Assembly (NCBI GenBank): GCA_021797525.1 | Contig: JAJZZQ010000102.1 | Coordinates: 1-5,801 of the forward strand | Length of the DNA: 5,801 nt | Direction: 5' to 3' | DNA from: Thermoplasmata archaeon | Lineage (GTDB): Archaea > Thermoplasmatota > Thermoplasmata > Thermoplasmatales > Thermoplasmataceae | Part shown: piece by piece, positions 1 through 5,801 of the stretch | How positions within the stretch are numbered: position 1 is the stretch's first letter | Layout of the letters: each line of letters opens with the position of its first letter | Program-made: the position numbers and the translations under genes | The notes under the pieces: generated by a model | The model's input: only the letters and a program-made list of their open reading frames with translations | What the model was told of the DNA's origin: nothing | The model's database searches: none

Positions 1-2
1 GT

Positions 3-116
3 TTATATGTTCATCAACAAAATGGTATCGGCTTTTCTTTTTACAAAAAGAATGGGTTCGACGTTAAGGATGTAGATGGAGACCATTTTGTAATGAACAA
101 AAATTACCATCTTTAA
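3..116 (+). CDS. GNAT-family N-acetyltransferase, C-terminal end only (5' partial)
   Basis: Frame 3 is open from the left edge to TAA at 114-116 and gives 37 residues. They contain the block FYKKNGF (about residues 14-20 of the fragment), preceded by VHQQNGI and followed by an acidic strand ending HFVMNK. This is the usual end of a GNAT acetyltransferase: an 'N..A..FY.K.GF' helix-strand element of the acetyl-CoA-binding fold, then a last beta strand ending in 'M.K'. GNAT enzymes move an acetyl group from acetyl-CoA to an amine, often a protein N-terminus, lysine, polyamine or drug; the substrate cannot be read from this tail. The acetyl-CoA loop (Q/RxxGxG/A) and the start lie outside the window. 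The frame is not in the supplied ORF list because it lacks a start here. The family call is fairly secure; function is unknown. Confidence 0.72.
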   Translation, partial: LYVHQQNGIGFSFYKKNGFDVKDVDGDHFVMNKNYHL

Positions 117-380
117 AGAAGGCAATGAAATATGCATTGAAATATATTTTAATTTGAGGGCTATAATGATGTGTAGAGGCAATAGTTCAGAGTTCCTCAA
201 CTTGCCAAATATTTAGTTTTGTATTGTTTTATCCTTTTCTATCCACCTTCGAGATTGGACCTATTTATATCATTCACATCTTGGCTTTTCCTTTTTATAT
301 TCGTGTTTCATAATATATAGCAATATTTTTCTAGAAAACATGTTGGGTTCTTTGCTACACAACAAAAAGCAAATTGGTCA

Positions 381-414
381 TCTAATTAGAATTTCTGCTT
401 AGATAATTATCTAA
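381..414. promoter_or_regulatory. Pair of AT-rich palindromes, possible operator
   Basis: Two perfect palindromes sit 8 bases apart: TCTAATTAGA (381-390) and TTAGATAATTATCTAA (399-414). They share the half-site TCTAA/TTAGA. A 16-base perfect palindrome next to a related 10-base one is the form of a binding site for a dimeric helix-turn-helix repressor. However, they lie about 230 bases before the P450 start, far from its TATA box, and the local A+T richness raises the chance of accidental symmetry. No regulator gene is visible nearby. Confidence 0.3.
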
Positions 415-612
415 ATATTTCAGAATTCGTTCGGCAGGATTTTCTATGTAAGAATGCACGAATAAAAGGTAGAATAGATAGAACTAGAAGATTCTCTATA
501 ACAATATCGAAAGAGAATATTATAATTGTAGTGGATTATGCTAAAATATTAATCTGGCTTCTTTATTTGTGAAAAACAACTGCCTATTGGCCACGTTTCA
601 AAAAAAATAATA

Positions 613-620
613 TTTAAATA
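613..620 (+). promoter_or_regulatory. TATA box of the P450 gene (leaderless pattern)
   Basis: TTTAAATA matches the archaeal TATA consensus (TTTAWATA) and is preceded by an A-rich run (600-607 are all A), suitable as a BRE for TFB. Its centre is about 26-27 bases before the GTG at 643, which puts the predicted transcription start on or next to the start codon. No Shine-Dalgarno sequence precedes the GTG, so a leaderless mRNA is likely. This spacing also supports the choice of GTG as the start. Confidence 0.65.
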
Positions 621-642
621 AATTAAATTTCTTACGACAAAA

Positions 643-1857
643 GTGTCAGGTAATGATAAACTTGAATTCAATCCATCATTGCTGGTAAATGATCCATATC
701 CTGTTTATCGTGCTATTAGAGAGAATTCTCCTGTAGTTTACGTTGATTCTCTGAAGGCATACTTGGTCTCAAGGTTTGAAGACTCAAAAAAGATACTCTC
801 AAATGTGAAATTTTTCAAACACCCGCCTAATCATGAAACATATATCAACGTAGAGAAGAAGATTCTTGCTGAAAATTATGGCAAATATCCGAAAAAGGCA
901 GAGCAGTCAATCCTGACGCTGAACCCTCCTGATCATACAAGGTTGAGATCTCTTGTGACAAAAGCGTTTACTCCAAGGATGGTTGAATCCCTAAGGCCAT
1001 TCGTTAAGTCAATTACGACAAGTTTGATGGATAAGCATACTGGAGAATCTTTTGATATAATTTCCTCAATAGCAGCCCCTGTACCGGCCTATGTTATAGC
1101 AAAAATGATGGGCGTCCCTGATAAAGACAGGGATAAGTTCAAGCAGCTATCCGATGATTTGATCCTGTCACTTGACCCATCGAAAGGTGAAGAGACTATG
1201 ATGAAATCTGCTAAGGCAAGCTACGAATTGGCTGCCTACTTCAACAAATTGATTGAGATTAAAACCAAAGAACCACAGGATGATCTTATTAGCTCCCTGA
1301 TAAAGATAAAAGAGACTGAGGGAAAGATCTCGGATCCAGAATTAATATCTATGTGTGTTCTAGTATTGTCTGCAGGGCATGAAACAACTACAAACCTGAT
1401 TGGAAATGGGTTTTTCACATTGTTGCGTCACCAGGATCAGATGGAAATTCTGAAAAATGATCCGAAAGTCCTTAAAAATGGAATTGAAGAGATGCTGAGA
1501 TATGAATCACCAGTTCAGTTAACGTCACGAATAGCACCAGAGGATGTTAATATGGCTGGGGTCAACATAAATAAAGGTAGCAGGCTGATAACACTAATAG
1601 GCTCTGCAAACAGGGATCCCGATGCAAATGAGGACCCAGATGCTTTCAACGTAGAGAGAAAAAATGTCAAGCACATCTCTTTCAGTGAAGGTATACATTT
1701 TTGCCTGGGGGCTCCGCTAGCGAGAATGGAGGCAGAAATTGTATTTGATCTACTTCTTGAAAGATATTCTGAGGCAAAGATTGCAAATGAACCAAAATGG
1801 AAAGACAATATAACTATGCGGGGGCTAGAAAGCTTGGTCATAAAGCGTAAATCCTAA
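643..1857 (+). CDS. Soluble cytochrome P450 monooxygenase
   Basis: The 404-residue product is a class I-type soluble P450 that would use electrons from a ferredoxin or similar donor to put one oxygen atom of O2 into an organic substrate; the substrate is not predictable. Visible landmarks are the C-helix block PPDHTRLRSLVTKAFTP (95-111), the I-helix oxygen-activation motif AGHETT (244-249), ExxR as E283-R286, the segment SPVQLTSR (289-296), and the haem loop FSEGIHFCLG (347-356) with C354 as the proximal thiolate. No signal peptide or membrane anchor is present, so it should be cytoplasmic. The length matches bacterial CYP107/CYP109-like enzymes and exceeds my recollection of archaeal CYP119 (about 370 residues), hinting at transfer from bacteria. 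The start is GTG, supported by the TATA box at 613-620. It is monocistronic, convergent with the broken uxuA-like gene, and no ferredoxin or reductase gene is in the window. Confidence 0.96.
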   Translation: MSGNDKLEFNPSLLVNDPYPVYRAIRENSPVVYVDSLKAYLVSRFEDSKKILSNVKFFKHPPNHETYINVEKKILAENYGKYPKKAEQSILTLNPPDHTRLRSLVTKAFTPRMVESLRPFVKSITTSLMDKHTGESFDIISSIAAPVPAYVIAKMMGVPDKDRDKFKQLSDDLILSLDPSKGEETMMKSAKASYELAAYFNKLIEIKTKEPQDDLISSLIKIKETEGKISDPELISMCVLVLSAGHETTTNLIGNGFFTLLRHQDQMEILKNDPKVLKNGIEEMLRYESPVQLTSRIAPEDVNMAGVNINKGSRLITLIGSANRDPDANEDPDAFNVERKNVKHISFSEGIHFCLGAPLARMEAEIVFDLLLERYSEAKIANEPKWKDNITMRGLESLVIKRKS

Positions 1858-1922
1858 AAGTATGACTGTACCTCTATTAAGAGCAATAGTGTTTCCATAT
1901 TGATATATTAGACAATTGCATG

Positions 1923-2732
1923 TTATAAGATCGCTAAATAACCCCTATGCCATAATTCATCTCTAAAATGAACAAATGTAACTTTTCCCATTTTAACGAA
2001 ATGCTCTATTACTCCTGGAAGATCATCGGTAATAAGAGTGAAGTTTCCCTGGCAGAGAGTTATAGTATTGCTGTCGCTATCCACCAGCCTGATGAGCCTG
2101 TCATATGATTCTATAGAATTCATTATTCTTTACACGCCTCGAACCTCTTTCAGAGGTGGGTCATCCGGATGCATGGACAGTTTGACATTATTTTCTTCAG
2201 CAACAGGGATCACCTCTTCAAGGAACCATTTAAGTGATTTCCACAGGGTATCTGATGACACTTTTCCCAGTCTGGGAGGTGGATCCTGTTTCACATCATC
2301 ATAATTAAACGATGTTGTTAAGGCGTCCCCCCTTATTCTGACAGCTGTTCTTGTCCTCAGCCAGCCAACACCCGCCATCCAGTTGTAACACCAGATTCCG
2401 ATGCCAAGTTTTCCCATGTTTTCTACCATCTTAATTACGTTCTCAAGTTCCTCCTCCTTGCCTTCAATACCGTATTTTATACTGTCCATAGGCGGGTCAT
2501 CCTCAATGCATGCCAGGCTATAGCCGTAATCTGAAAGGAGGTCTCTGTATCTGGCCAGTGATGAATAGCTCCACGGTTCATCGGATGCCCCCTGCCTCCA
2601 GTCAAAAAATGTTCTGGGTAATGTACCCACTACTTCGTCTACTCCTACCTGCTTCAGCAGTTTCCATGAATCATCCGGGTTTGATTTTGTTATGATTTCT
2701 GCTATCCTGAGGTTTTGCACTGATAACACCAT
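1923..2732 (-). pseudogene. uxuA: Mannonate dehydratase-like gene (UxuA family), nonsense-interrupted and 3'-truncated
   Basis: An intact copy would encode a metal-dependent TIM-barrel enzyme like D-mannonate dehydratase, converting D-mannonate to 2-keto-3-deoxygluconate in hexuronate breakdown. From ATG at 2732 the frame gives 200 codons with WCYNWM (114-119), WLRT (124-127) and MHPDDPP (187-193), then meets TAA at 2132-2130. The same frame continues at once with RIMNS, LCQGNF (C227) and FVHFRD (253-258). The family pattern at this point is 'HPDDPP...G-x-x-R-I', so the stop replaces one residue without an indel. After FVHFRD (about position 1959) homology ends; eleven unrelated residues lead to TAA at 1925-1923. 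Three presumed metal ligands (H188, C227, H255) remain, but the C-terminal part with the fourth, an Asp, is absent. In relatives the protein should run roughly 50-100 residues further. It is most likely a pseudogene; the first 200 codons might still be translated as a fragment. The exact substrate of archaeal members is uncertain. Confidence 0.85.
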
Positions 2733-2751
2733 AACTGTATTATGGATTCTT

Positions 2752-2759
2752 TATTTATG
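2752..2759 (-). promoter_or_regulatory. Remnant TATA box of the uxuA-like pseudogene
   Basis: On the minus strand CATAAATA, followed by AAG, lies with its centre about 24 bases before the ATG at 2732. It partly matches the archaeal TATA consensus, and no Shine-Dalgarno sequence is visible before the ATG. The gene may therefore still be transcribed as a leaderless message even though it is broken. Confidence 0.4.
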
Positions 2760-2788
2760 CATTATATCCCCCCATCAGAGTGAACAGG

Positions 2789-2830
2789 TGAATATAATAA
2801 ACCAATTCTTTACACATCTAATGAATATAA
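2789..2830 (+). promoter_or_regulatory. Duplicated TATA-like element before the radical SAM-fold gene
   Basis: The nonamer TGAATATAA occurs twice, at 2789-2797 and 2822-2830, 33 bases apart. The second copy runs into AAGG and its TATA-like core is centred about 27 bases before the TTG at 2855. The first is centred about 27 bases before the ATG at 2821. Each is thus correctly placed for a leaderless start at a different codon. Which one is used cannot be decided from the sequence. Confidence 0.4.
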
Positions 2831-2854
2831 AGGAATCTGAACAACTGGACTAAT

Positions 2855-4060
2855 TTGTTTCAGAATCTGGGAAAATTAATTGAATCCCTTTACATAAAGG
2901 TAAACATGGAATCACTGGGAATTAGGGTCAATTCTGGAATATTCACAATTTCAGACGCAGACAGAAATGTTGTGAACTTCGACATGGAAGGTCGCCCGAT
3001 GTTTATTACACTGGACTCAAAAACTTACAGAAGGGGACTTAACAACAGACTTATTCAGATGTCCTGGAATGGTGAGGAGAGAATCATCGGAAATGTTGGG
3101 AAAGAAGAATCAGAACTGATACTGTCTAGAGCACTTTCATACCCAGGGAAAGTTGGCAGTCCAGAACAGGCATCGAATGAAATCTCTCTTGACAGATTGT
3201 CAGGCAGAAACATTGAATGGTTGAAACAGGACTCAGGCAGAATAAGTTCGCTATACAAGATTTATCCAATTCTTCCTCCAGATGCGTCGCATTCCATATA
3301 CTTCGAGGGTTCCTATGGGGCCAGGTGGAATCTTTCCACAGTGACATCCTCACATATATCCAGGGAAGTCCAGTTTAAGACTCAGGAGGATCTTAAGAAA
3401 CACGCCATTGACATTAAGGACAGAATCGGAGAGGGCATCAGGGCCAGAAAAGGGATATTCCTGGGGGATGCCAACATAATGAACATGGATCAGAAACTGC
3501 TGCTATGGCTGCTTGATCTTTTGAAGAGCAGTTTCTCTTTGCCTGTAATGGCCTCATTTGATATGTACACAACTCCAAAAAAGAAAAACATGATTCATTT
3601 CAGAGATATGAAGGATCATGGGCTTAACAGGGTAACAGTTTTCATAGAGTCGGGCAGTTATAAGGTTCTCCGTTTATTCAACGAACATACCAATGCCACT
3701 GAAACACTGAACCTTGTGAACAATCTCAAGGATTCGGGCTTGAATGTCACCATAGTGGCAATGATCGGCACCGGAGGCAAAGAGTATTCAAAAGACCATG
3801 AAGAGGGCACTTCCAATGTTATCTCCCAGATGCCGCTGGACTCACAGGATAAAGTCTATCTTGCGCCTATATTTGAGGACGACGATCCATGGTATGTTCA
3901 GATGGAATCATCCCGCGGGATAACAAGAATGACATATGCTGAAAAGATATCACAGATGTCCAACCTCTCATTGAAAATAAAGGAATCATTCAAAGGTATA
4001 AATGGGACTGCCTTTCCGGGCACACTTGCAAATTATGATTTAAGAGAACTGATCTACTGA
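2855..4060 (+). CDS. Radical SAM-fold protein lacking all cysteines (degenerate, function unknown)
   Basis: The 401-residue product keeps the barrel signature of radical SAM proteins: IYPILPPDASHSIYFEGSYG (136-155) before the expected cluster site, IFLGDAN (201-207) at the 'GGE' position, FIESGSYKVLRLFNEHTNA (263-281) matching the common 'G.ESGS..VL..INK..TA' block, LKDSGLNV (291-298), and MIGTGGKEYSKDHEE (303-317) matching 'G.GGKE.S..H'. Where relatives have GC..NxCxFC, this protein reads GARWNLSTVT (155-164). I found no cysteine anywhere in it, so the [4Fe-4S] cluster cannot be bound in the normal way. It may bind SAM for another purpose, or be structural. No membrane segment is evident. 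Start: TTG at 2855 has a TATA box at -27, but ATG at 2906 (residue 18) has AGGT four bases before it; the true start is open. The 3' end converges on pyrH with 20 bp between. The frame is intact, arguing for selection. Confidence 0.8.
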   Translation: MFQNLGKLIESLYIKVNMESLGIRVNSGIFTISDADRNVVNFDMEGRPMFITLDSKTYRRGLNNRLIQMSWNGEERIIGNVGKEESELILSRALSYPGKVGSPEQASNEISLDRLSGRNIEWLKQDSGRISSLYKIYPILPPDASHSIYFEGSYGARWNLSTVTSSHISREVQFKTQEDLKKHAIDIKDRIGEGIRARKGIFLGDANIMNMDQKLLLWLLDLLKSSFSLPVMASFDMYTTPKKKNMIHFRDMKDHGLNRVTVFIESGSYKVLRLFNEHTNATETLNLVNNLKDSGLNVTIVAMIGTGGKEYSKDHEEGTSNVISQMPLDSQDKVYLAPIFEDDDPWYVQMESSRGITRMTYAEKISQMSNLSLKIKESFKGINGTAFPGTLANYDLRELIY

Positions 4061-4080
4061 CATAAATAATTTACAGAGTA

Positions 4081-4761
4081 TCAGGAAATTACCGAACCCC
4101 CTTTCCCTGAACCGTCTATAATGTTCCGTATTAGGGCAGTATCTCTTCCATCAACGACGTGAACCTTTATCCTTGATCTCTTTGCAATATTCAGGGCTGT
4201 AAGATCCATAAAAACGTTAGGGCCGGCACCAACTGATTCTGAAATTGCTATTCTTATCGCAGAATCGTAATCAAGATTTTCCAGTTTTTTAGCTGAACTG
4301 TCTTTTCTGGGGTCAGCAGTATAAACGCCATCAACGGATGTCGCGTTTATCATGACACTTGCCCCTATTCTCTCCGCCAGAAGCATTGCAACGGTATCTG
4401 TGGTATGCCCCGGTTCTGTTCCACCCATCACCGTGAACCGGTATATCCTTGAGAGCTCAGCAGCGTCATTTACTGTTGTAGGTATCTTGCTGTTTGAATC
4501 ATTAAGGAACGAGGAAAGTGCAAGAGCATTCATTCTGGTGGCGTTTATCCCGATTTCATCAAGGATATTGTCATTGACTCCTGCATCTCTCAGTGCCCGA
4601 ATATAATTCCTGGCAAGCATTCCTCCACCTACAACAATTCCGAATTTAAGTTTCTCAGGGGACTCTGATAGAACAGAGGAAAAATCCTGAATGTATTTTA
4701 TGTTAAGGCTGTCAGTAGAAACGAGGGACCCACCTAAGGATATCACTATGGTTTTTTCCAT
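4081..4761 (-). CDS. pyrH: UMP kinase, archaeal type
   Basis: UMP kinase phosphorylates UMP to UDP with ATP in the cytoplasm, the step after de novo UMP synthesis. The 226-residue product has the amino acid kinase fold: the N-terminal phosphate loop SLGGSL (8-13), VVGGGMLAR (43-51), the nucleotide segment [11 protein letters not shown] (112-122), the ATP-site strand [15 protein letters not shown] (138-152) with a following basic stretch, and [17 protein letters not shown] (180-196) near the end. The length fits archaeal PyrH, which is a little shorter than the bacterial enzyme and acts as a hexamer. The ATG is well placed, as the family begins a few residues before the first glycine loop. No clear Shine-Dalgarno sequence precedes it. 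The gene is divergent from prf1 across 95 bp and convergent with the radical SAM-fold gene; all key residues are present, so it is very likely functional. Confidence 0.96.
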   Translation of the reverse strand: MEKTIVISLGGSLVSTDSLNIKYIQDFSSVLSESPEKLKFGIVVGGGMLARNYIRALRDAGVNDNILDEIGINATRMNALALSSFLNDSNSKIPTTVNDAAELSRIYRFTVMGGTEPGHTTDTVAMLLAERIGASVMINATSVDGVYTADPRKDSSAKKLENLDYDSAIRIAISESVGAGPNVFMDLTALNIAKRSRIKVHVVDGRDTALIRNIIDGSGKGGSVIS

Positions 4762-4827
4762 CTTTATGAGGTAGGGATGATACGGTATTCAATTTTTCCG
4801 GAAATGTAAGCCGCAGATATAGTATTC

Positions 4828-4836
4828 CTTTTATAC
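4828..4836. promoter_or_regulatory. Shared TATA element between pyrH and prf1
   Basis: On the plus strand TTTTATAC (4829-4836) is centred about 25 bases before the prf1 ATG at 4857, right for a leaderless message. On the minus strand the same bases read TATAAAAG (4835-4828), preceded by the A/G-rich AAAATAAG, a good BRE-like element pointing toward pyrH. In that direction the predicted start would leave a leader of about 40 bases before the pyrH ATG. One element may serve both genes, or pyrH may use a weaker box nearer its start that I do not recognise. Confidence 0.45.
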
Positions 4837-4856
4837 TTATTTTAATTCGGAAATGG

Positions 4857-5801
4857 ATGTCTACCGATGATCTGCAGCTCAGGCGATACGAATTCAAAAG
4901 AGCCCTTCAGGAGCTTGAGCAGCTCAGAGGCAGAGGAACAGAGTTAATCTCCCTTTACATACCTCCGGATAAACAGATTCCAGATGTTGTGCAGTATCTG
5001 AGGGAGGAATTTTCAACTTCCTCTAACATAAAGTCAAAATCAACGAGAAAGAATGTTCTTGCAGCAATTGAATCCATTATGTCAAGGTTACGAGGTTACA
5101 GGTTCCCTCCGGAAACAGGTCTGGTTTTCTTTGTTGGCCATATCGCGACAAGGGGTGACCAGACAGAAATGTATGCCAAGATTATTGAGCCTCCGGAGCC
5201 AATACAGACATTCATGTATCAGTGTGATTCAACCTTCCATCTCGAGCAGCTTAAGCTTCAGATTGCCACTAAGGAATCATACGGGCTTATTGTGATTGAC
5301 AGAAAAGAGGCCACGATTGGTTTCCTGAATGGAACTAACATTTCTGTTGTAGCAAATGAACAGTCTCTTGTACCAAGCAAACACCATCAAGGGGGCCAGT
5401 CCTCTCGAAGGTATGAACGTCTTATTGAAATCGCTGCCCATGAATTCTTCAAAAAAGTGGGTGAGATTGCAAACAATGCATTCATTCCCGTTATAAAGGA
5501 TCTGAAAGCGGTATTCATAGGCGGCCCCGGGGCCACGAAGGAATACTTTTTCGAAAAGGACTATCTCAGAAATGAAATAAAATTCAAGGTAAAGGATCTC
5601 CTTGATATAGGTTATACAGATGAAACTGGCCTCAGGGAACTTGTTGAAAAAGCTTCTGAGACCATGAAAGAGATGCAGGTCGCACGTGAGAGGGACCTGA
5701 TAAACAGATTTCTCCTTGAGATAAAGAAGCCAGATGGAGGCCTTGGTATATACGGAGAGGTACCGATAAAATCTGCACTAGAGCTGAAGGCTGTAGATCT
5801 G
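4857..5801 (+). CDS. prf1: Peptide chain release factor aRF1 (3' partial)
   Basis: aRF1 recognises all three stop codons in the ribosomal A site and triggers release of the peptide; it works with aEF1A and ABCE1-type recycling in archaea. The frame is open from ATG 4857 to the window edge (315 codons of roughly 410-420). Domain 1 has [10 protein letters not shown] (29-38), the NIKS stop-codon motif (57-60) and the YxCxxxF motif as YQCDSTF (121-127). Domain 2 has GGQ (179-181), followed by SSRRYERL; Q181 is the residue that enters the peptidyl transferase centre. The residues just before it are HHQ, a slight variation on the usual H-basic-x. Domain 3 begins near residue 205, and [10 protein letters not shown] (222-231) is typical of it. 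The C-terminus lies outside the window. The ATG at 4853 is out of frame and quickly stopped, so 4857 is the start, supported by the TATA element at 4829-4836. Confidence 0.97.
   Translation, partial: MSTDDLQLRRYEFKRALQELEQLRGRGTELISLYIPPDKQIPDVVQYLREEFSTSSNIKSKSTRKNVLAAIESIMSRLRGYRFPPETGLVFFVGHIATRGDQTEMYAKIIEPPEPIQTFMYQCDSTFHLEQLKLQIATKESYGLIVIDRKEATIGFLNGTNISVVANEQSLVPSKHHQGGQSSRRYERLIEIAAHEFFKKVGEIANNAFIPVIKDLKAVFIGGPGATKEYFFEKDYLRNEIKFKVKDLLDIGYTDETGLRELVEKASETMKEMQVARERDLINRFLLEIKKPDGGLGIYGEVPIKSALELKAVDL

Larger units (their letters stand above)
117..642. other. AT-rich intergenic spacer, no convincing gene
   Basis: This stretch of about 525 bases separates the GNAT tail from the P450 gene. 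It is visibly richer in A+T than the genes around it. I found no tRNA, no rRNA, no CRISPR-like repeat and no reading frame with a start codon and a recognisable product. T-rich runs at about 213-241 and 284-299 could end transcription of the acetyltransferase, since archaeal termination often uses T-rich tracts, but this is weak. Two perfect palindromes lie at 381-390 and 399-414, and the P450 TATA box at 613-620; these are listed separately. The length and composition would fit either a large regulatory region or remains of decayed sequence. Confidence 0.6.

Noticed and set aside
3..200. 65-residue frame on the minus strand
   Set aside because: It lies across the GNAT tail on the other strand, has no recognisable motif, and its composition only reflects the AT-rich spacer.
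491..518. Inverted repeat ATTCTCT / AGAGAAT with a 14-base loop
   Set aside because: A 7-bp stem in AT-rich sequence is expected by chance, there is no T-run after it, and it lies at no gene end.
390..572. Plus-strand open frame of about 60 codons (390-572) in the spacer
   Set aside because: It has no ATG, GTG or TTG near its beginning, no recognisable domain, and a composition typical of AT-rich noncoding DNA. A decayed gene fragment cannot be excluded.
1236..1841. Two minus-strand frames opposite the P450 gene (1236-1418, 1515-1841)
   Set aside because: They are shadows of the P450 coding sequence, which has clear family motifs through the whole region.
1923..2123. Treating the two halves of the uxuA-like gene as separate genes or as a frameshift
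   Set aside because: Both halves are in the same reading frame with only the stop codon and two codons between the stop and the second ATG, and the family motif continues directly across, so a nonsense change is the simpler explanation.
2038..2695. Plus-strand frames opposite the uxuA-like pseudogene (2038-2304, 2510-2695)
   Set aside because: No motif is visible, and the opposite strand matches a known family continuously.
3055..3353. Minus-strand frames inside the radical SAM-fold gene
   Set aside because: They are overlapping shadows without motifs; the plus strand has a continuous frame with family blocks.
4352..5295. Frames at 4352-4606 (+), 4712-4897 (-) and 5053-5295 (+)
   Set aside because: They are shadows of pyrH and prf1, both of which are unmistakable on the correct strand.
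1..5801. CRISPR array, tRNA, rRNA, insertion sequence or attachment site
   Set aside because: I saw no regularly spaced repeats, no tRNA-like cloverleaf, no transposase motif and no terminal inverted repeats.

Overview
The window looks like a chromosomal segment of a Thermoplasmatales-type archaeon (Thermoplasma/Ferroplasma/Cuniculiplasma-like). The evidence is an archaeal/eukaryal-type release factor aRF1, an archaeal-type UMP kinase, several genes with an AT-rich TATA-like box about 24-28 bases before the start codon (the leaderless pattern common in this group), and a soluble cytochrome P450. The assignment to the order is inferred from family resemblance and not proven by a marker search.

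Layout, left to right. (1) The last 37 codons of a GNAT-family acetyltransferase (+) run off the left edge. (2) An AT-rich spacer of about 525 bp follows, with no convincing gene. It holds two neighbouring palindromes and, at its right end, a good TATA box. (3) A complete cytochrome P450 gene (+) starts with GTG. (4) Converging on it is a broken mannonate dehydratase (UxuA-like) gene (-), with an in-frame TAA replacing one codon and a lost C-terminus. (5) Divergent from that, a complete gene (+) encodes a radical-SAM-fold protein that contains no cysteine at all, so it cannot hold the usual three-cysteine iron-sulphur cluster. (6) Converging on it with a 20-bp gap is pyrH (-), UMP kinase. (7) Divergent from pyrH is prf1 (+), aRF1, cut by the right edge after 315 codons.

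The right part (pyrH, prf1) is housekeeping: pyrimidine nucleotide synthesis and translation termination. The left part is accessory: a bacterial-looking P450 without a redox partner in the window, next to a decayed sugar-acid gene whose lost end faces the P450. A rearrangement that brought in the P450 and clipped the uxuA-like gene would explain this arrangement, but that is inference. The most unusual item is the cysteine-free radical SAM relative: its barrel motifs are kept and its frame is open, yet the residues that define the family's chemistry are gone.
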